In this document: piece by piece, positions 6,554 through 13,786 of the stretch
Layout: each line of letters begins with the position of its first letter
Position numbering within the stretch: the stretch's first letter is position 1
Assembly: GCA_002333205.1 (NCBI GenBank)
Contig: DDAD01000006.1
Coordinates: forward strand, 5,949-21,262
Direction of reading: 5' to 3'
DNA: 15,314 bases
Source: Pedobacter sp. UBA2067
GTDB taxonomy: Bacteria > Bacteroidota > Bacteroidia > Sphingobacteriales > Sphingobacteriaceae
Translations under genes and position numbers: made by a program
The notes under the pieces: model-generated
Told to the model about the DNA's origin: nothing
Database searches by the model: none
The model's input: only the letters and a program-made list of their open reading frames with translations

Positions 6554-9500
6554 TTAGCTAAGCCATACCCGCATTAACGACAGCAATTTATCAATATCCA
6601 CGGGTTTGGATATGTAATCGCTTGCACCGGCATCAATACATTTCTGCCTGTCGTTCTTCATTGCTTTAGCCGTTAATGCAATGATCGGTAATTTACCATA
6701 ATTCTCATTTTTTCGGATCTGCCTGATGGCTTCATAACCATCCATTTCAGGCATCATGATGTCCATTAAGATCAGGTCGATGTTTGGCGTGGAGGTGAGT
6801 TTATCAATCGCCTCACGACCATTATTCGCAATGACGATCTCCATATCAAATTCATGCAGTGCTGTAGATAGCGCAAATATGTTCCGCATATCATCGTCTG
6901 TAATGAGTATCGTTTTTCCTTTCAGCACCTTTTCCTGATTGGTGGATGTTCCTTTTCGTAAAGGCTCGGCAGGCGGTACAAACTTGCTTTGCTGCTGTAA
7001 TTTATTGATGAAAAGACTTACTTCATCCATTAACCGTTCATTAGACTTGTTAGACTTTAACACCATCGCTTCGGAGTACCGCATGATTCTGGTCATCTTC
7101 TCCTGATCCAGCTCCATTGCCGTGTTGATAACGACGGGAATATGTGCAGTTTCCGGTATGTTCTTAATCTTGTCCAGTAACTCCATTCCTGAAATGTCTG
7201 GCAGGTTCAGGTCGAGGATAATGCAATCGAAGCTCTGCACTTGCAGCAGGTCTAGGGCTTGCTGCCCATTGAAGGCCTGACTGACCTCAATCCCTCTGGA
7301 GGCTAACTGGGATTTTACGGCTTCGCTTTGCAGCTCCTGGTCTTCGATAATAAGCACAGACTTGAAGTTGTTCAGCTGGGCATGTTCCAAAAGCTCAAAG
7401 GCTTCATTGAGGGCTTGGCTTTCAATAGGCTTTTTCAGGAAGCCAACTGCACCTTCTTCATGCGCCCGGTCGGGATTATTTTCTCCGGATGACATCATGT
7501 GGACCGGAATGTTATGGGTAAGTGGATCTGCCTTTAAGGTCTTCAGAATTGCCCAACCATCCATGTCCGGTAGAAAAATGTCCAGAATAATGGCATGTGG
7601 AACTTCCGTACGGGCGATGTTTAAGGCTGTTTTACCGTCATGTGCCAGCAAAGGTTTGTAGCCCTTCTTGATGGCATAATTCTCCAGTAACTTCGCAAAC
7701 ATGATATCGTCCTCAACAATCAGCAAGCTGTGCGGCTCAGGAACATTTGATTGCTCATGTTGAAATCCCTGGCTGTCGCTTATGCTTAAAGGTGTTTCCT
7801 CCAGCTTTGCATTTCCGGTTGTTGTAGCCGTTATTGTAGCTGGCAGGTAGAGGGTAAAGCTGCTGCCTTTACCAGGTTCGCTGGACAATTGTATTTCACC
7901 ACCCAGCAATGCTGCAAGTTCCTTGCTGATGGAAAGGCCCAGACCGGTACCACCATACTTACGGCTTGTAGATCCGTCTGCCTGTTGGAACGCTTCAAAG
8001 ATCAACTTCTGTTTCTCATCTGGAATACCTATCCCGGTGTCGAAGATGGAGAAGGCCAATATGGCCGACTGGCTGTTTTTCAGTTTCGGTGAATAGAGCA
8101 TCTCTTTGGTAGAAACTACATCCACCTTTAGGTCTATGCGGCCACCTTCTGGCGTAAATTTAAAGGCATTGGATAATAGGTTTTTGATGATCTGTTCAAC
8201 CCGTCCGCCATCTGAGCGGAATACGTCCGGAACCTCAGCGCCGATCGCAGTATTGAAATGGATGTGTTTGCTGTTCGCGATTTCTGAAAACAGCAGCTCC
8301 ATGTTCTTGCAAACTGAGGTAGGGCGTATGTTTTCAAGGGTTAGCTCAACCTTGCCAGATTCTATCTTTGATAGATCCAGAATGTCGTTGATCAGGTTCA
8401 GGAGATCTGCGCCGGCATTGTGAATAACGCCAGCGTATTTAATCTGATCGCCGGTGAGGTTTGAGGGCTTATTCTCCTTAAGAATTCTTGCAAGAATGAG
8501 GATGCTGTTTAATGGCGTCCGTAGTTCATGACTCATGTTCGCCAGGAATTCTGATTTATACCTGCTTGAAGCTTCTAATTCTTCGGCCTTCATGCTCACG
8601 GCTTCTTTCGCCTGGTTGATGGCCAGGTTCTTCTCTTCAAGCTGCTGCGCCTTTTCCTCGAGCTCCGCATTAGTTTGCTGCAGCTCTTCCTGCTGGATTT
8701 TAAGCTCTTCCTCTGAGGCCTGTAGCTGCTCCGATTTGTGAACCAGCTCTTCATTGGTGGTTAGCAATTCTTCCTGCTGACTTTCCAGTTCTTCGCTTTG
8801 TGCCTGTAATTTATCAAACAACTGGCGCAACATCATTTTCGACATGGCGCTGTTTAAGCCAACGCCAATGTTTGATGCCAGGCTTTCCAGGAACAAAATA
8901 CTGTCTTCATCTGGCTGATTGACATAACCAAGTTCGAATACGGCTATGGTTTCCTGGTTGTGGCTAATCGGAATGAGGTAGAGCTGCGTAGGGCTGGTTT
9001 CACCTAAACCCGATTGCACTTTTAAGTAGCCTTCCGGTAGATCATTGATAACGGTAATTTGGCCGTCTTTCGCCGCCTGGCCTACTAAGCCTTCACCGAT
9101 CTTTAAACGTTGTTTACTGTAACTGCTTGTGCCTGCAAAGCTGGCTTTTATCGCCAGTTTATGGTCGTCATCACTAAAATACACCAGGCCGACAGCGGCT
9201 TTCGTGTACCGGCAAACCTCATGCAGGATGTTGTTTGCCAGGTTTTCTAACTCCAGGGTACCAAACATCAGGTCGTTAACCTTACGCAGTGCCTGCATAA
9301 GTTTATTCTTCTGCTCATTGTCGAACGATAGTTGGGCAAGGCGCTCATTGCGTTCTTTCACCTGCTCTTCAACACGCTTCTGGAAGTCGAAGGTCTTGCG
9401 GATTAGCGTTAACAGATAGAGCACAAGTCCGAATATGGTCAACGAGCTGATGATTACGATAGCGATCGTTCTTTTTGAGTTCAGATCAGAGGCTACTTTG

Positions 9501-10015
9501 CGCTCATGTAGCAAGCGCCGCTCTTCTTTGACGAGCATTTCAATATACTGTACAATCTTTTCTTTATAAATGCGGCCTTTTTCTGCGGTGGCCTGAAGTT
9601 CCGGCGTAATCCTATGGACCTTCCGGTATAGATCAAGATTTGCCTGCATCGCCGCCACCTTAAGTTTAACAACCGCAGCAAGAGAATCCATGGTGCGCGA
9701 CTGCTTCATGTTGTCTAATACCAAATCATGCAGGCTGTCGGCCGCGGGGATTATTGTCGATACCTGTTGGGTATACGGACGAAGGAAATCTTCAGAGCCC
9801 GTGAGCATGAATCCCCGCATAGCGGTTTCAGCGGTTACAATCTTGAGGTCCAGGTCCTGTATTTTGTTAATGACTTCATACGTATGACTCTGCCAGGCAT
9901 CGCTTTTTCTGGTCGAAAGTACGCTTAGGCATGAGGTGATCGCTGAGATGAGCGCAAAGATCAGGGTAATGGTGAAACCCACCAGGACCTGCCTTTTGAA
10001 TGCAGTGTTAAGCAT
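6554..10015 (-). CDS. CHASE3-GAF hybrid sensor histidine kinase with three receiver domains
   Basis: This is a 1153-residue membrane sensor and the first gene of a three-gene operon. Transmembrane helices at about 10-33 and 183-205 flank a periplasmic CHASE3 domain (about 38-175; note ETAMRGFMLTGSEDFLRPY). A GAF domain (about 245-390) follows, then a long Glu/Gln-rich coiled coil (about 395-485). HisKA carries His496 (MSHELRTPLNS). HATPase_c has an N-box near 608-622, DTGIGI (659-664) and GGTGLGLSI (688-696). Three receivers follow: REC1 (about 764-878) with Asp812 and Lys862; REC2 (about 886-1000) with Asp935, Thr965 and Lys987, the last followed by Ser rather than Pro; and REC3 (about 1034-1150) with Asp1085, Thr1115 and Lys1137. 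All three keep the phospho-acceptor. The CHASE3 domain should sense an unknown envelope signal. The receivers may act as a phosphate buffer or relay to the RR-kinase-RR protein encoded two genes downstream. Confidence 0.95.
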   Translation of the reverse strand: MLNTAFKRQVLVGFTITLIFALISAITSCLSVLSTRKSDAWQSHTYEVINKIQDLDLKIVTAETAMRGFMLTGSEDFLRPYTQQVSTIIPAADSLHDLVLDNMKQSRTMDSLAAVVKLKVAAMQANLDLYRKVHRITPELQATAEKGRIYKEKIVQYIEMLVKEERRLLHERKVASDLNSKRTIAIVIISSLTIFGLVLYLLTLIRKTFDFQKRVEEQVKERNERLAQLSFDNEQKNKLMQALRKVNDLMFGTLELENLANNILHEVCRYTKAAVGLVYFSDDDHKLAIKASFAGTSSYSKQRLKIGEGLVGQAAKDGQITVINDLPEGYLKVQSGLGETSPTQLYLIPISHNQETIAVFELGYVNQPDEDSILFLESLASNIGVGLNSAMSKMMLRQLFDKLQAQSEELESQQEELLTTNEELVHKSEQLQASEEELKIQQEELQQTNAELEEKAQQLEEKNLAINQAKEAVSMKAEELEASSRYKSEFLANMSHELRTPLNSILILARILKENKPSNLTGDQIKYAGVIHNAGADLLNLINDILDLSKIESGKVELTLENIRPTSVCKNMELLFSEIANSKHIHFNTAIGAEVPDVFRSDGGRVEQIIKNLLSNAFKFTPEGGRIDLKVDVVSTKEMLYSPKLKNSQSAILAFSIFDTGIGIPDEKQKLIFEAFQQADGSTSRKYGGTGLGLSISKELAALLGGEIQLSSEPGKGSSFTLYLPATITATTTGNAKLEETPLSISDSQGFQHEQSNVPEPHSLLIVEDDIMFAKLLENYAIKKGYKPLLAHDGKTALNIARTEVPHAIILDIFLPDMDGWAILKTLKADPLTHNIPVHMMSSGENNPDRAHEEGAVGFLKKPIESQALNEAFELLEHAQLNNFKSVLIIEDQELQSEAVKSQLASRGIEVSQAFNGQQALDLLQVQSFDCIILDLNLPDISGMELLDKIKNIPETAHIPVVINTAMELDQEKMTRIMRYSEAMVLKSNKSNERLMDEVSLFINKLQQQSKFVPPAEPLRKGTSTNQEKVLKGKTILITDDDMRNIFALSTALHEFDMEIVIANNGREAIDKLTSTPNIDLILMDIMMPEMDGYEAIRQIRKNENYGKLPIIALTAKAMKNDRQKCIDAGASDYISKPVDIDKLLSLMRVWLS

Positions 10016-10172
10016 ATTATAGGAATGTAAACGAATTTTTACGCAATAGTAACTAATATAAAGAGCAGAACAAAGATTTAACAGTATTTAACAGAAAGTT
10101 GAAATTTATTTTCGCTAGACTTGCAACTAACAAATTAGTTTCATGTCTTATCATCCACTTAACCCTTTTTAA
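10016..10172. other. Divergent promoter region between the kinase operon and the TonB-receptor operon
   Basis: These 157 AT-rich bp serve two divergent operons. On the minus strand AATCTTTG (complement of 10071-10078) differs at one base from TAnnTTTG and could be the kinase -7 box. On the plus strand TAGACTTG (10116-10123) also differs at one base and could serve the receptor, but no correctly spaced -33 TTG is seen for either. Tandem direct repeats at 10076-10094 overlap the kinase box. Confidence 0.35.
10076..10094. repeat. Tandem direct repeat with 10-bp period in the divergent promoter region
   Basis: ATTTAACAG occurs at 10076-10084 and again at 10086-10094, one base apart, so the copies lie one helical turn apart on the same DNA face. 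The first copy overlaps the possible -7 box of the kinase operon. This is a plausible operator for a dimeric or tandem-binding response regulator. The sequence is AT-rich, so chance cannot be excluded. Confidence 0.4.
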
Positions 10173-12632
10173 ATGAGAACGCTCTCTATTCTGTTGTTCC
10201 TTACATTAGTATGTTTCTACAATGTTAAAGCCCAGGTTTCACCGGAAACCTCAATCATCAAAGGTATTGTCATCGACTCGGCTTCAAACAAAGGCCAGGA
10301 TTACATTACCGCCGCATTAAAAAAAGATAATGCAACCATTAAAACCGCTTTGTCAAAGACTGATGGCTCTTTCCAGATCGATAAAGTAGCACCTGGAAAC
10401 TATACCCTGGTAATTGTTGCCATGGGGTTTAGTCCAAAATCCGTTCCAGTAATCGTGAAAGAAGCCAAGACCTATGATGTTGGCAAAATCAGGATCTTGG
10501 GTTCGGCGAAGAACCTTGCGGAGGTAAATGTCACTGCAGCGCGGCCCATCATTAAACAGGATATAGATCGCATCACCTATGATATGCAGGCTGATCCGGA
10601 GAGCAAAGTAAATACCGTGCTCGACATGATGCGCAAGATCCCATTGCTTTCTGTAGATGCAGAAGATAACATCAAATTGAAGGGTAGTGGAAGTTATAAG
10701 ATCCTGATTAATGGTAAGCCCTCTTCTTTGGTGGCCAGAAATCCTTCCGATGTTTTCAAGAGTATGCCTGCAGCGAACATTGAAAAAATCGAGGTGATCA
10801 CGACGCCACCAGCTAAATATGACAGCGAAGGTCTGGCGGGTATCATCAACATCATCACTAATAAGAACATTGATGCCGGTTACAATGGAAGCTTAAACTA
10901 CAGACATTCTTTCCCGACAGGAGGGCCAGGTGGCTCCGGATCCATCACGGTGAAGCAGGGCAAACTTGGATTATCTGCTTATGGCGGTATCAACCGGTTT
11001 AAAAATCCTGCAACGGACTACCTGAGTAGCAGAAATACCTTTGGCGATGAAGTTTCCGGTATCCTGCCGACATTTCTGGAACAAAGGGGTACAAACAAGT
11101 ATGACAATACGTTCGGGTATCTTAGTACAGAATTGAGTTACGAAATTGATACTTTAAACCTGATTACCGGGGAGTTCTCTTTCAACAAGAGCAGCAACGA
11201 AGGCTTAACTGAACTATCATCGAGGTTACTGCAGGCAAATGATCCATATCAGTCCTACCGTTCAATTAACAACTCTGAATATGAATGGAAGGGCTACGAC
11301 TTAAGCCTGAACTATCAGAAGGGCTTCAAAAGCGACAAAAACCGTTTGCTTACGTTCTCTTACAAGGTGAATAATTCAAACAACAATCAAGCTTCAGATT
11401 TCAACCTTTTTGATCGCTTTAACTACAATCCGGAATTGTTTCCCAACTATCAACAGTTTAATGATGGAACTTCTGTTGAACAGACCATCCAGGCCGATTA
11501 TGTACATCCAATCAATAAGAAGCTGAACATGGAAGGTGGTATCAAGGCCATTCTCCGCGACAACAGCAGTGAGTTTGAATATAAAGGACAATCTGCTACG
11601 GGGCAATTTGAGACCGATCCGACCAGAACGAACAACTTTAATAACAACCAGAACGTATATGGTATCTACAATTCCTACCAGTATAATCTAAAAGACTGGG
11701 GATTTAAAGCAGGGGTAAGGGTTGAATTAACCACGATAGATGCAGATTTTATTTCACAGGATGGCAGCTTGAATAAGGACTTCTTTAATGTTATTCCTTC
11801 GGTGTCGGTAAACAGGAAGTTTAAAGATATGAGCAGTGTGAATTTTGGTTATACGCAACGTATTGAACGTCCGGGCATCTGGGAATTGAACCCCTTTGTT
11901 GATCGTTCACCAAACTACGAATCTACCGGGAATCCAGACCTTAAGCCCGTATTAAACAACAGCTTTGAGTTGAACTACAGCAGATTTAAGAAAGGTTCCA
12001 TTAACGTAGGGCTGAACTACTCTTTCGCAAACAACACCATCCAGCGTGTAAGTGCTTATATTCCAGAGACGGAAATTACCAGGTCAACTTATGTTAATAC
12101 CGGTAAGGACCGCAAGTTCGGCACAAACTTCAATGTTAGCTATCCATTCCTGCCAACCTTGAGTTTAACGCTGGGCGGTAATATGAACTACATCTGGCTG
12201 GAAGGGTTTGTAAATGGGGAGACTGTTGAGAACGACGGTTTTCAGGGTTATGTATATGGTTATTTAAGTTATAGACTTAAATCAGGCTGGCGCCTTGGAG
12301 GAAACTTCTCTTACAACAGTTCCTGGATCATGTTGCAGGGTAGCTCAAGAGCGATGACATACACCTCGTTCTCTTTAGGTAAGGACATTATTAAGGATAA
12401 ACTAACCTTCTCTGGTAGTGTAAGTAATCCCTTCCGTAAGTTCCAGGCTTGGGAAAATGAGACAGAAGGTGCTAACTTTAGCCAGCGTAGTTACAACGAG
12501 AACTACTCCAGACGCTTTAGCGTAAGTTTAAACTGGCGTTTTGGTAAACTAAAAGAGTCAATTAAAAAGAACAAAAGAGGAATCAGCAACGACGATGTTA
12601 AATCTGGTGGCGCTTCTTCGGGATCAAATTAG
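10173..12632 (+). CDS. TonB-dependent receptor, outer membrane beta-barrel family
   Basis: This 819-residue outer-membrane receptor imports an unknown ligand using TonB energy. A signal peptide (residues 1-20, ending NVKA before Gln21) precedes a carboxypeptidase-regulatory-like domain (about 24-110). The plug domain (about 120-232) contains IKLKGSGSYKILINGKP (167-183) and IEKIEVITTPPAKYDSEG (203-220). The rest is a barrel of the Bacteroidota OMP_b-brl_3 type, with the family's hallmark stretch at about 557-600 (YTQRIERPGIWELNPF, then GNPDLKP). A final strand SLNWRFGK is followed by a basic, hydrophilic tail ending in GASSGSN, typical of this family. It lacks the SusC signature and no susD gene follows, so a glycan-locus role is not supported. 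The ATG at 10173 is preceded by an AT-rich leader without a Shine-Dalgarno. The next gene starts 6 bp after the stop, suggesting one transcript. Confidence 0.92.
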   Translation: MRTLSILLFLTLVCFYNVKAQVSPETSIIKGIVIDSASNKGQDYITAALKKDNATIKTALSKTDGSFQIDKVAPGNYTLVIVAMGFSPKSVPVIVKEAKTYDVGKIRILGSAKNLAEVNVTAARPIIKQDIDRITYDMQADPESKVNTVLDMMRKIPLLSVDAEDNIKLKGSGSYKILINGKPSSLVARNPSDVFKSMPAANIEKIEVITTPPAKYDSEGLAGIINIITNKNIDAGYNGSLNYRHSFPTGGPGGSGSITVKQGKLGLSAYGGINRFKNPATDYLSSRNTFGDEVSGILPTFLEQRGTNKYDNTFGYLSTELSYEIDTLNLITGEFSFNKSSNEGLTELSSRLLQANDPYQSYRSINNSEYEWKGYDLSLNYQKGFKSDKNRLLTFSYKVNNSNNNQASDFNLFDRFNYNPELFPNYQQFNDGTSVEQTIQADYVHPINKKLNMEGGIKAILRDNSSEFEYKGQSATGQFETDPTRTNNFNNNQNVYGIYNSYQYNLKDWGFKAGVRVELTTIDADFISQDGSLNKDFFNVIPSVSVNRKFKDMSSVNFGYTQRIERPGIWELNPFVDRSPNYESTGNPDLKPVLNNSFELNYSRFKKGSINVGLNYSFANNTIQRVSAYIPETEITRSTYVNTGKDRKFGTNFNVSYPFLPTLSLTLGGNMNYIWLEGFVNGETVENDGFQGYVYGYLSYRLKSGWRLGGNFSYNSSWIMLQGSSRAMTYTSFSLGKDIIKDKLTFSGSVSNPFRKFQAWENETEGANFSQRSYNENYSRRFSVSLNWRFGKLKESIKKNKRGISNDDVKSGGASSGSN

Positions 12633-12638
12633 AAAGTA

Positions 12639-12992
12639 ATGATTAAAGTATACGGTATTCCAAATTGTAATTCGGTAAAGAAAGCCATCACATGGCTTAA
12701 GGATCATAACCTGGAATATGAATTCCACGACTTCAAGAAAGAAGGTGTAAACGCAGACCAGCTGAAAAGCTGGTCTGCTGTGTTTGGTTGGGAGCAGGTG
12801 CTGAATAAAAAAGGTACCACCTGGCGCAAGTTAGATCCTGTGCAGCAGCAGGCTGTAAAAGATGAAAACACTGCAATTGAAGTGATGCTCGCCAACACTA
12901 GTGCCATCAAACGTCCTGTTATCGTACAGGATGAGCAACCCGTTTTATTAGGCTACAACGAAGATCTGTATCCTCAAAAGCTTAAATCGTAA
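12639..12992 (+). CDS. ArsC/Spx-family (YffB-like) thioredoxin-fold reductase
   Basis: This small cytoplasmic protein of 117 residues belongs to the ArsC-related Spx/MgsR/YffB family. It begins with the thioredoxin-fold strand and active-site loop YGIPNCNSVKKA, with a single cysteine at residue 11 and no CxxC. The C-terminal half has GTTWRKLD and AIKRPVIV, which closely match my recollection of E. coli YffB, a putative glutathione-dependent thiol reductase. Because the classic arsenate-binding arginines and ars neighbours are not evident, arsenate reduction is not supported. An Spx-like transcription role is also possible but less likely. The gene starts 6 bp after the TonB receptor and is probably cotranscribed with it. 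A perfect 11-bp inverted repeat with a GAAA loop lies inside the coding region (12753-12778). Confidence 0.9.
   Translation: MIKVYGIPNCNSVKKAITWLKDHNLEYEFHDFKKEGVNADQLKSWSAVFGWEQVLNKKGTTWRKLDPVQQQAVKDENTAIEVMLANTSAIKRPVIVQDEQPVLLGYNEDLYPQKLKS
12753..12778 (+). repeat. Perfect 11-bp stem with GAAA tetraloop inside the YffB-like gene
   Basis: GCAGACCAGCT (12753-12763) and AGCTGGTCTGC (12768-12778) are perfect reverse complements around the four bases GAAA. In the mRNA this would be a strong hairpin (7 G-C pairs out of 11) capped by a GNRA tetraloop. The tetraloop exists only on the coding strand. It encodes residues within ADQLKSWSA, so the protein reading is normal. It is not followed by a T-run. 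Confidence 0.6.
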
Positions 12993-13023
12993 ACCCTCGC
13001 TGTTGTTTGTTGTTATGCTAAAA

Positions 13024-13047
13024 CCAATACAGACTAAACTGTATTGG
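13024..13047 (+). repeat. Perfect 9-bp inverted repeat just upstream of the secreted-protein gene
   Basis: CCAATACAG (13024-13032) and CTGTATTGG (13039-13047) are perfect reverse complements around ACTAAA. The repeat lies in the only sizeable gap (63 bp) of the plus-strand operon, ending 8 bp before the ATG at 13056. There is no T-run after it on the plus strand, so a standard terminator is unlikely; on the minus strand a short TTTT follows. It may be an operator, an RNA-processing or stability hairpin, or a structure limiting translation of the next gene. Confidence 0.55.
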
Positions 13048-13055
13048 AATACACT

Positions 13056-13781
13056 ATGATTAAGAAGCTTCTGTTATTATCACTATTTGTGCTCCCGCTG
13101 AAGCTGGCAGCACAAACATCCATAAGCGGCCGTGTTTATGACTTTGAAAATAAACTGCCGCTCGCACAAGTTGAAGTGCAGAACCTGAACAACAAGCAGA
13201 CAACTAAAACCGCAGCTGCAGGTCAGTTTTCCCTTACCGCAAACCAGGGTGATCTGCTCACCTTTACGCTGAAGGGTTATCACGTGGATACACTATATCT
13301 GACCAGTATGCGACCAGTGGCGGTGTACCTTCCAAACTCCTCCATCAGCTTGAATGAGGTTAGGATTCAAAGTGCTAAATTATCGCCCTACCTGGACGTG
13401 GAGAACATTAATGCTGGCATAAAGCCCGTGAAGCGTATTGAAGGTGATGACCTTGCCGGAAAAAAGAACAACGACCGTGCAGGTGGCATCATCTTGAATC
13501 TTGGATTCGACAAGATGAAAGCTCAGCGGGAAAAGGAACAGCGCCTTACAGAGAACGAGGGTGTAGAGAACCAGATACGACTGAACTTCAACGAAACTAC
13601 AGTTGGTAACATCACGAAACTAAAAGGTGATGAGCTAAAGGCTTTTCTGTCCATCTATCAGCCCAGTGTGGATCGCGTAAAAAGTGAAGCACCTTTTAAT
13701 TACACTTTGTACATTGCACAAGCATACCAAGCCTGGCTTAAATTGCCGCCTTCACAAAGAAAAGTACCTAAATTTAAATAA
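13056..13781 (+). CDS. Secreted protein with carboxypeptidase-regulatory-like domain; unknown function
   Basis: This is a 241-residue exported protein. The signal peptide (1-19, ending LKLAA before Gln20) is followed by a CarboxypepD_reg-like beta-sandwich at about 21-105 (SISGRVYDFENKLPLAQVEV, then GDLLTFTLKGYHVDTLYL). The C-terminal 130 residues are charged and mostly helical, and I do not recognise them. Unlike TonB receptors, which carry the same N-terminal domain, it has no plug or barrel; it ends with a basic tail KVPKFK. The ATG at 13056 is preferred over an in-frame TTG at 13044, which lies inside the right arm of the upstream inverted repeat and would add four polar residues before the signal peptide. 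The M1 peptidase gene begins 5 bp after its stop, so the two are probably translated from one mRNA and may work together in the periplasm or at the cell surface. Confidence 0.8.
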   Translation: MIKKLLLLSLFVLPLKLAAQTSISGRVYDFENKLPLAQVEVQNLNNKQTTKTAAAGQFSLTANQGDLLTFTLKGYHVDTLYLTSMRPVAVYLPNSSISLNEVRIQSAKLSPYLDVENINAGIKPVKRIEGDDLAGKKNNDRAGGIILNLGFDKMKAQREKEQRLTENEGVENQIRLNFNETTVGNITKLKGDELKAFLSIYQPSVDRVKSEAPFNYTLYIAQAYQAWLKLPPSQRKVPKFK

Positions 13782-13786
13782 CGATT

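Noticed and set aside
8106..8423. Open frame of 105 codons antisense to the CHASE3 kinase, and other antisense frames at 6010-6288, 7362-7661 and 9129-9419
   Set aside because: All overlap strongly supported coding sequence, have no recognisable motifs and lack promoter-like sequence.
6554..10015. Frameshift or gene fusion in the 1153-residue kinase because of its three receivers
   Set aside because: The reading frame is continuous and each receiver is complete; CHASE3/GAF kinases with several C-terminal receivers are a known architecture in Bacteroidota.
12639..12992. Arsenate reductase for arsenic resistance
   Set aside because: The sequence fits the YffB/Spx branch (YGIPNCNSVKKA, GTTWRKLD) and no arsB, acr3 or arsR gene is near.
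13044..13055. TTG at 13044 as the start of the secreted protein
   Set aside because: It lies inside an arm of a perfect inverted repeat and adds residues before an otherwise ideal signal peptide starting at ATG 13056.
13024..13055. Intrinsic terminator after the YffB-like gene
   Set aside because: The stem is perfect but is followed by GGAATACACTATG rather than a T-run on the plus strand, and there is no minus-strand gene that would use it in the other direction.
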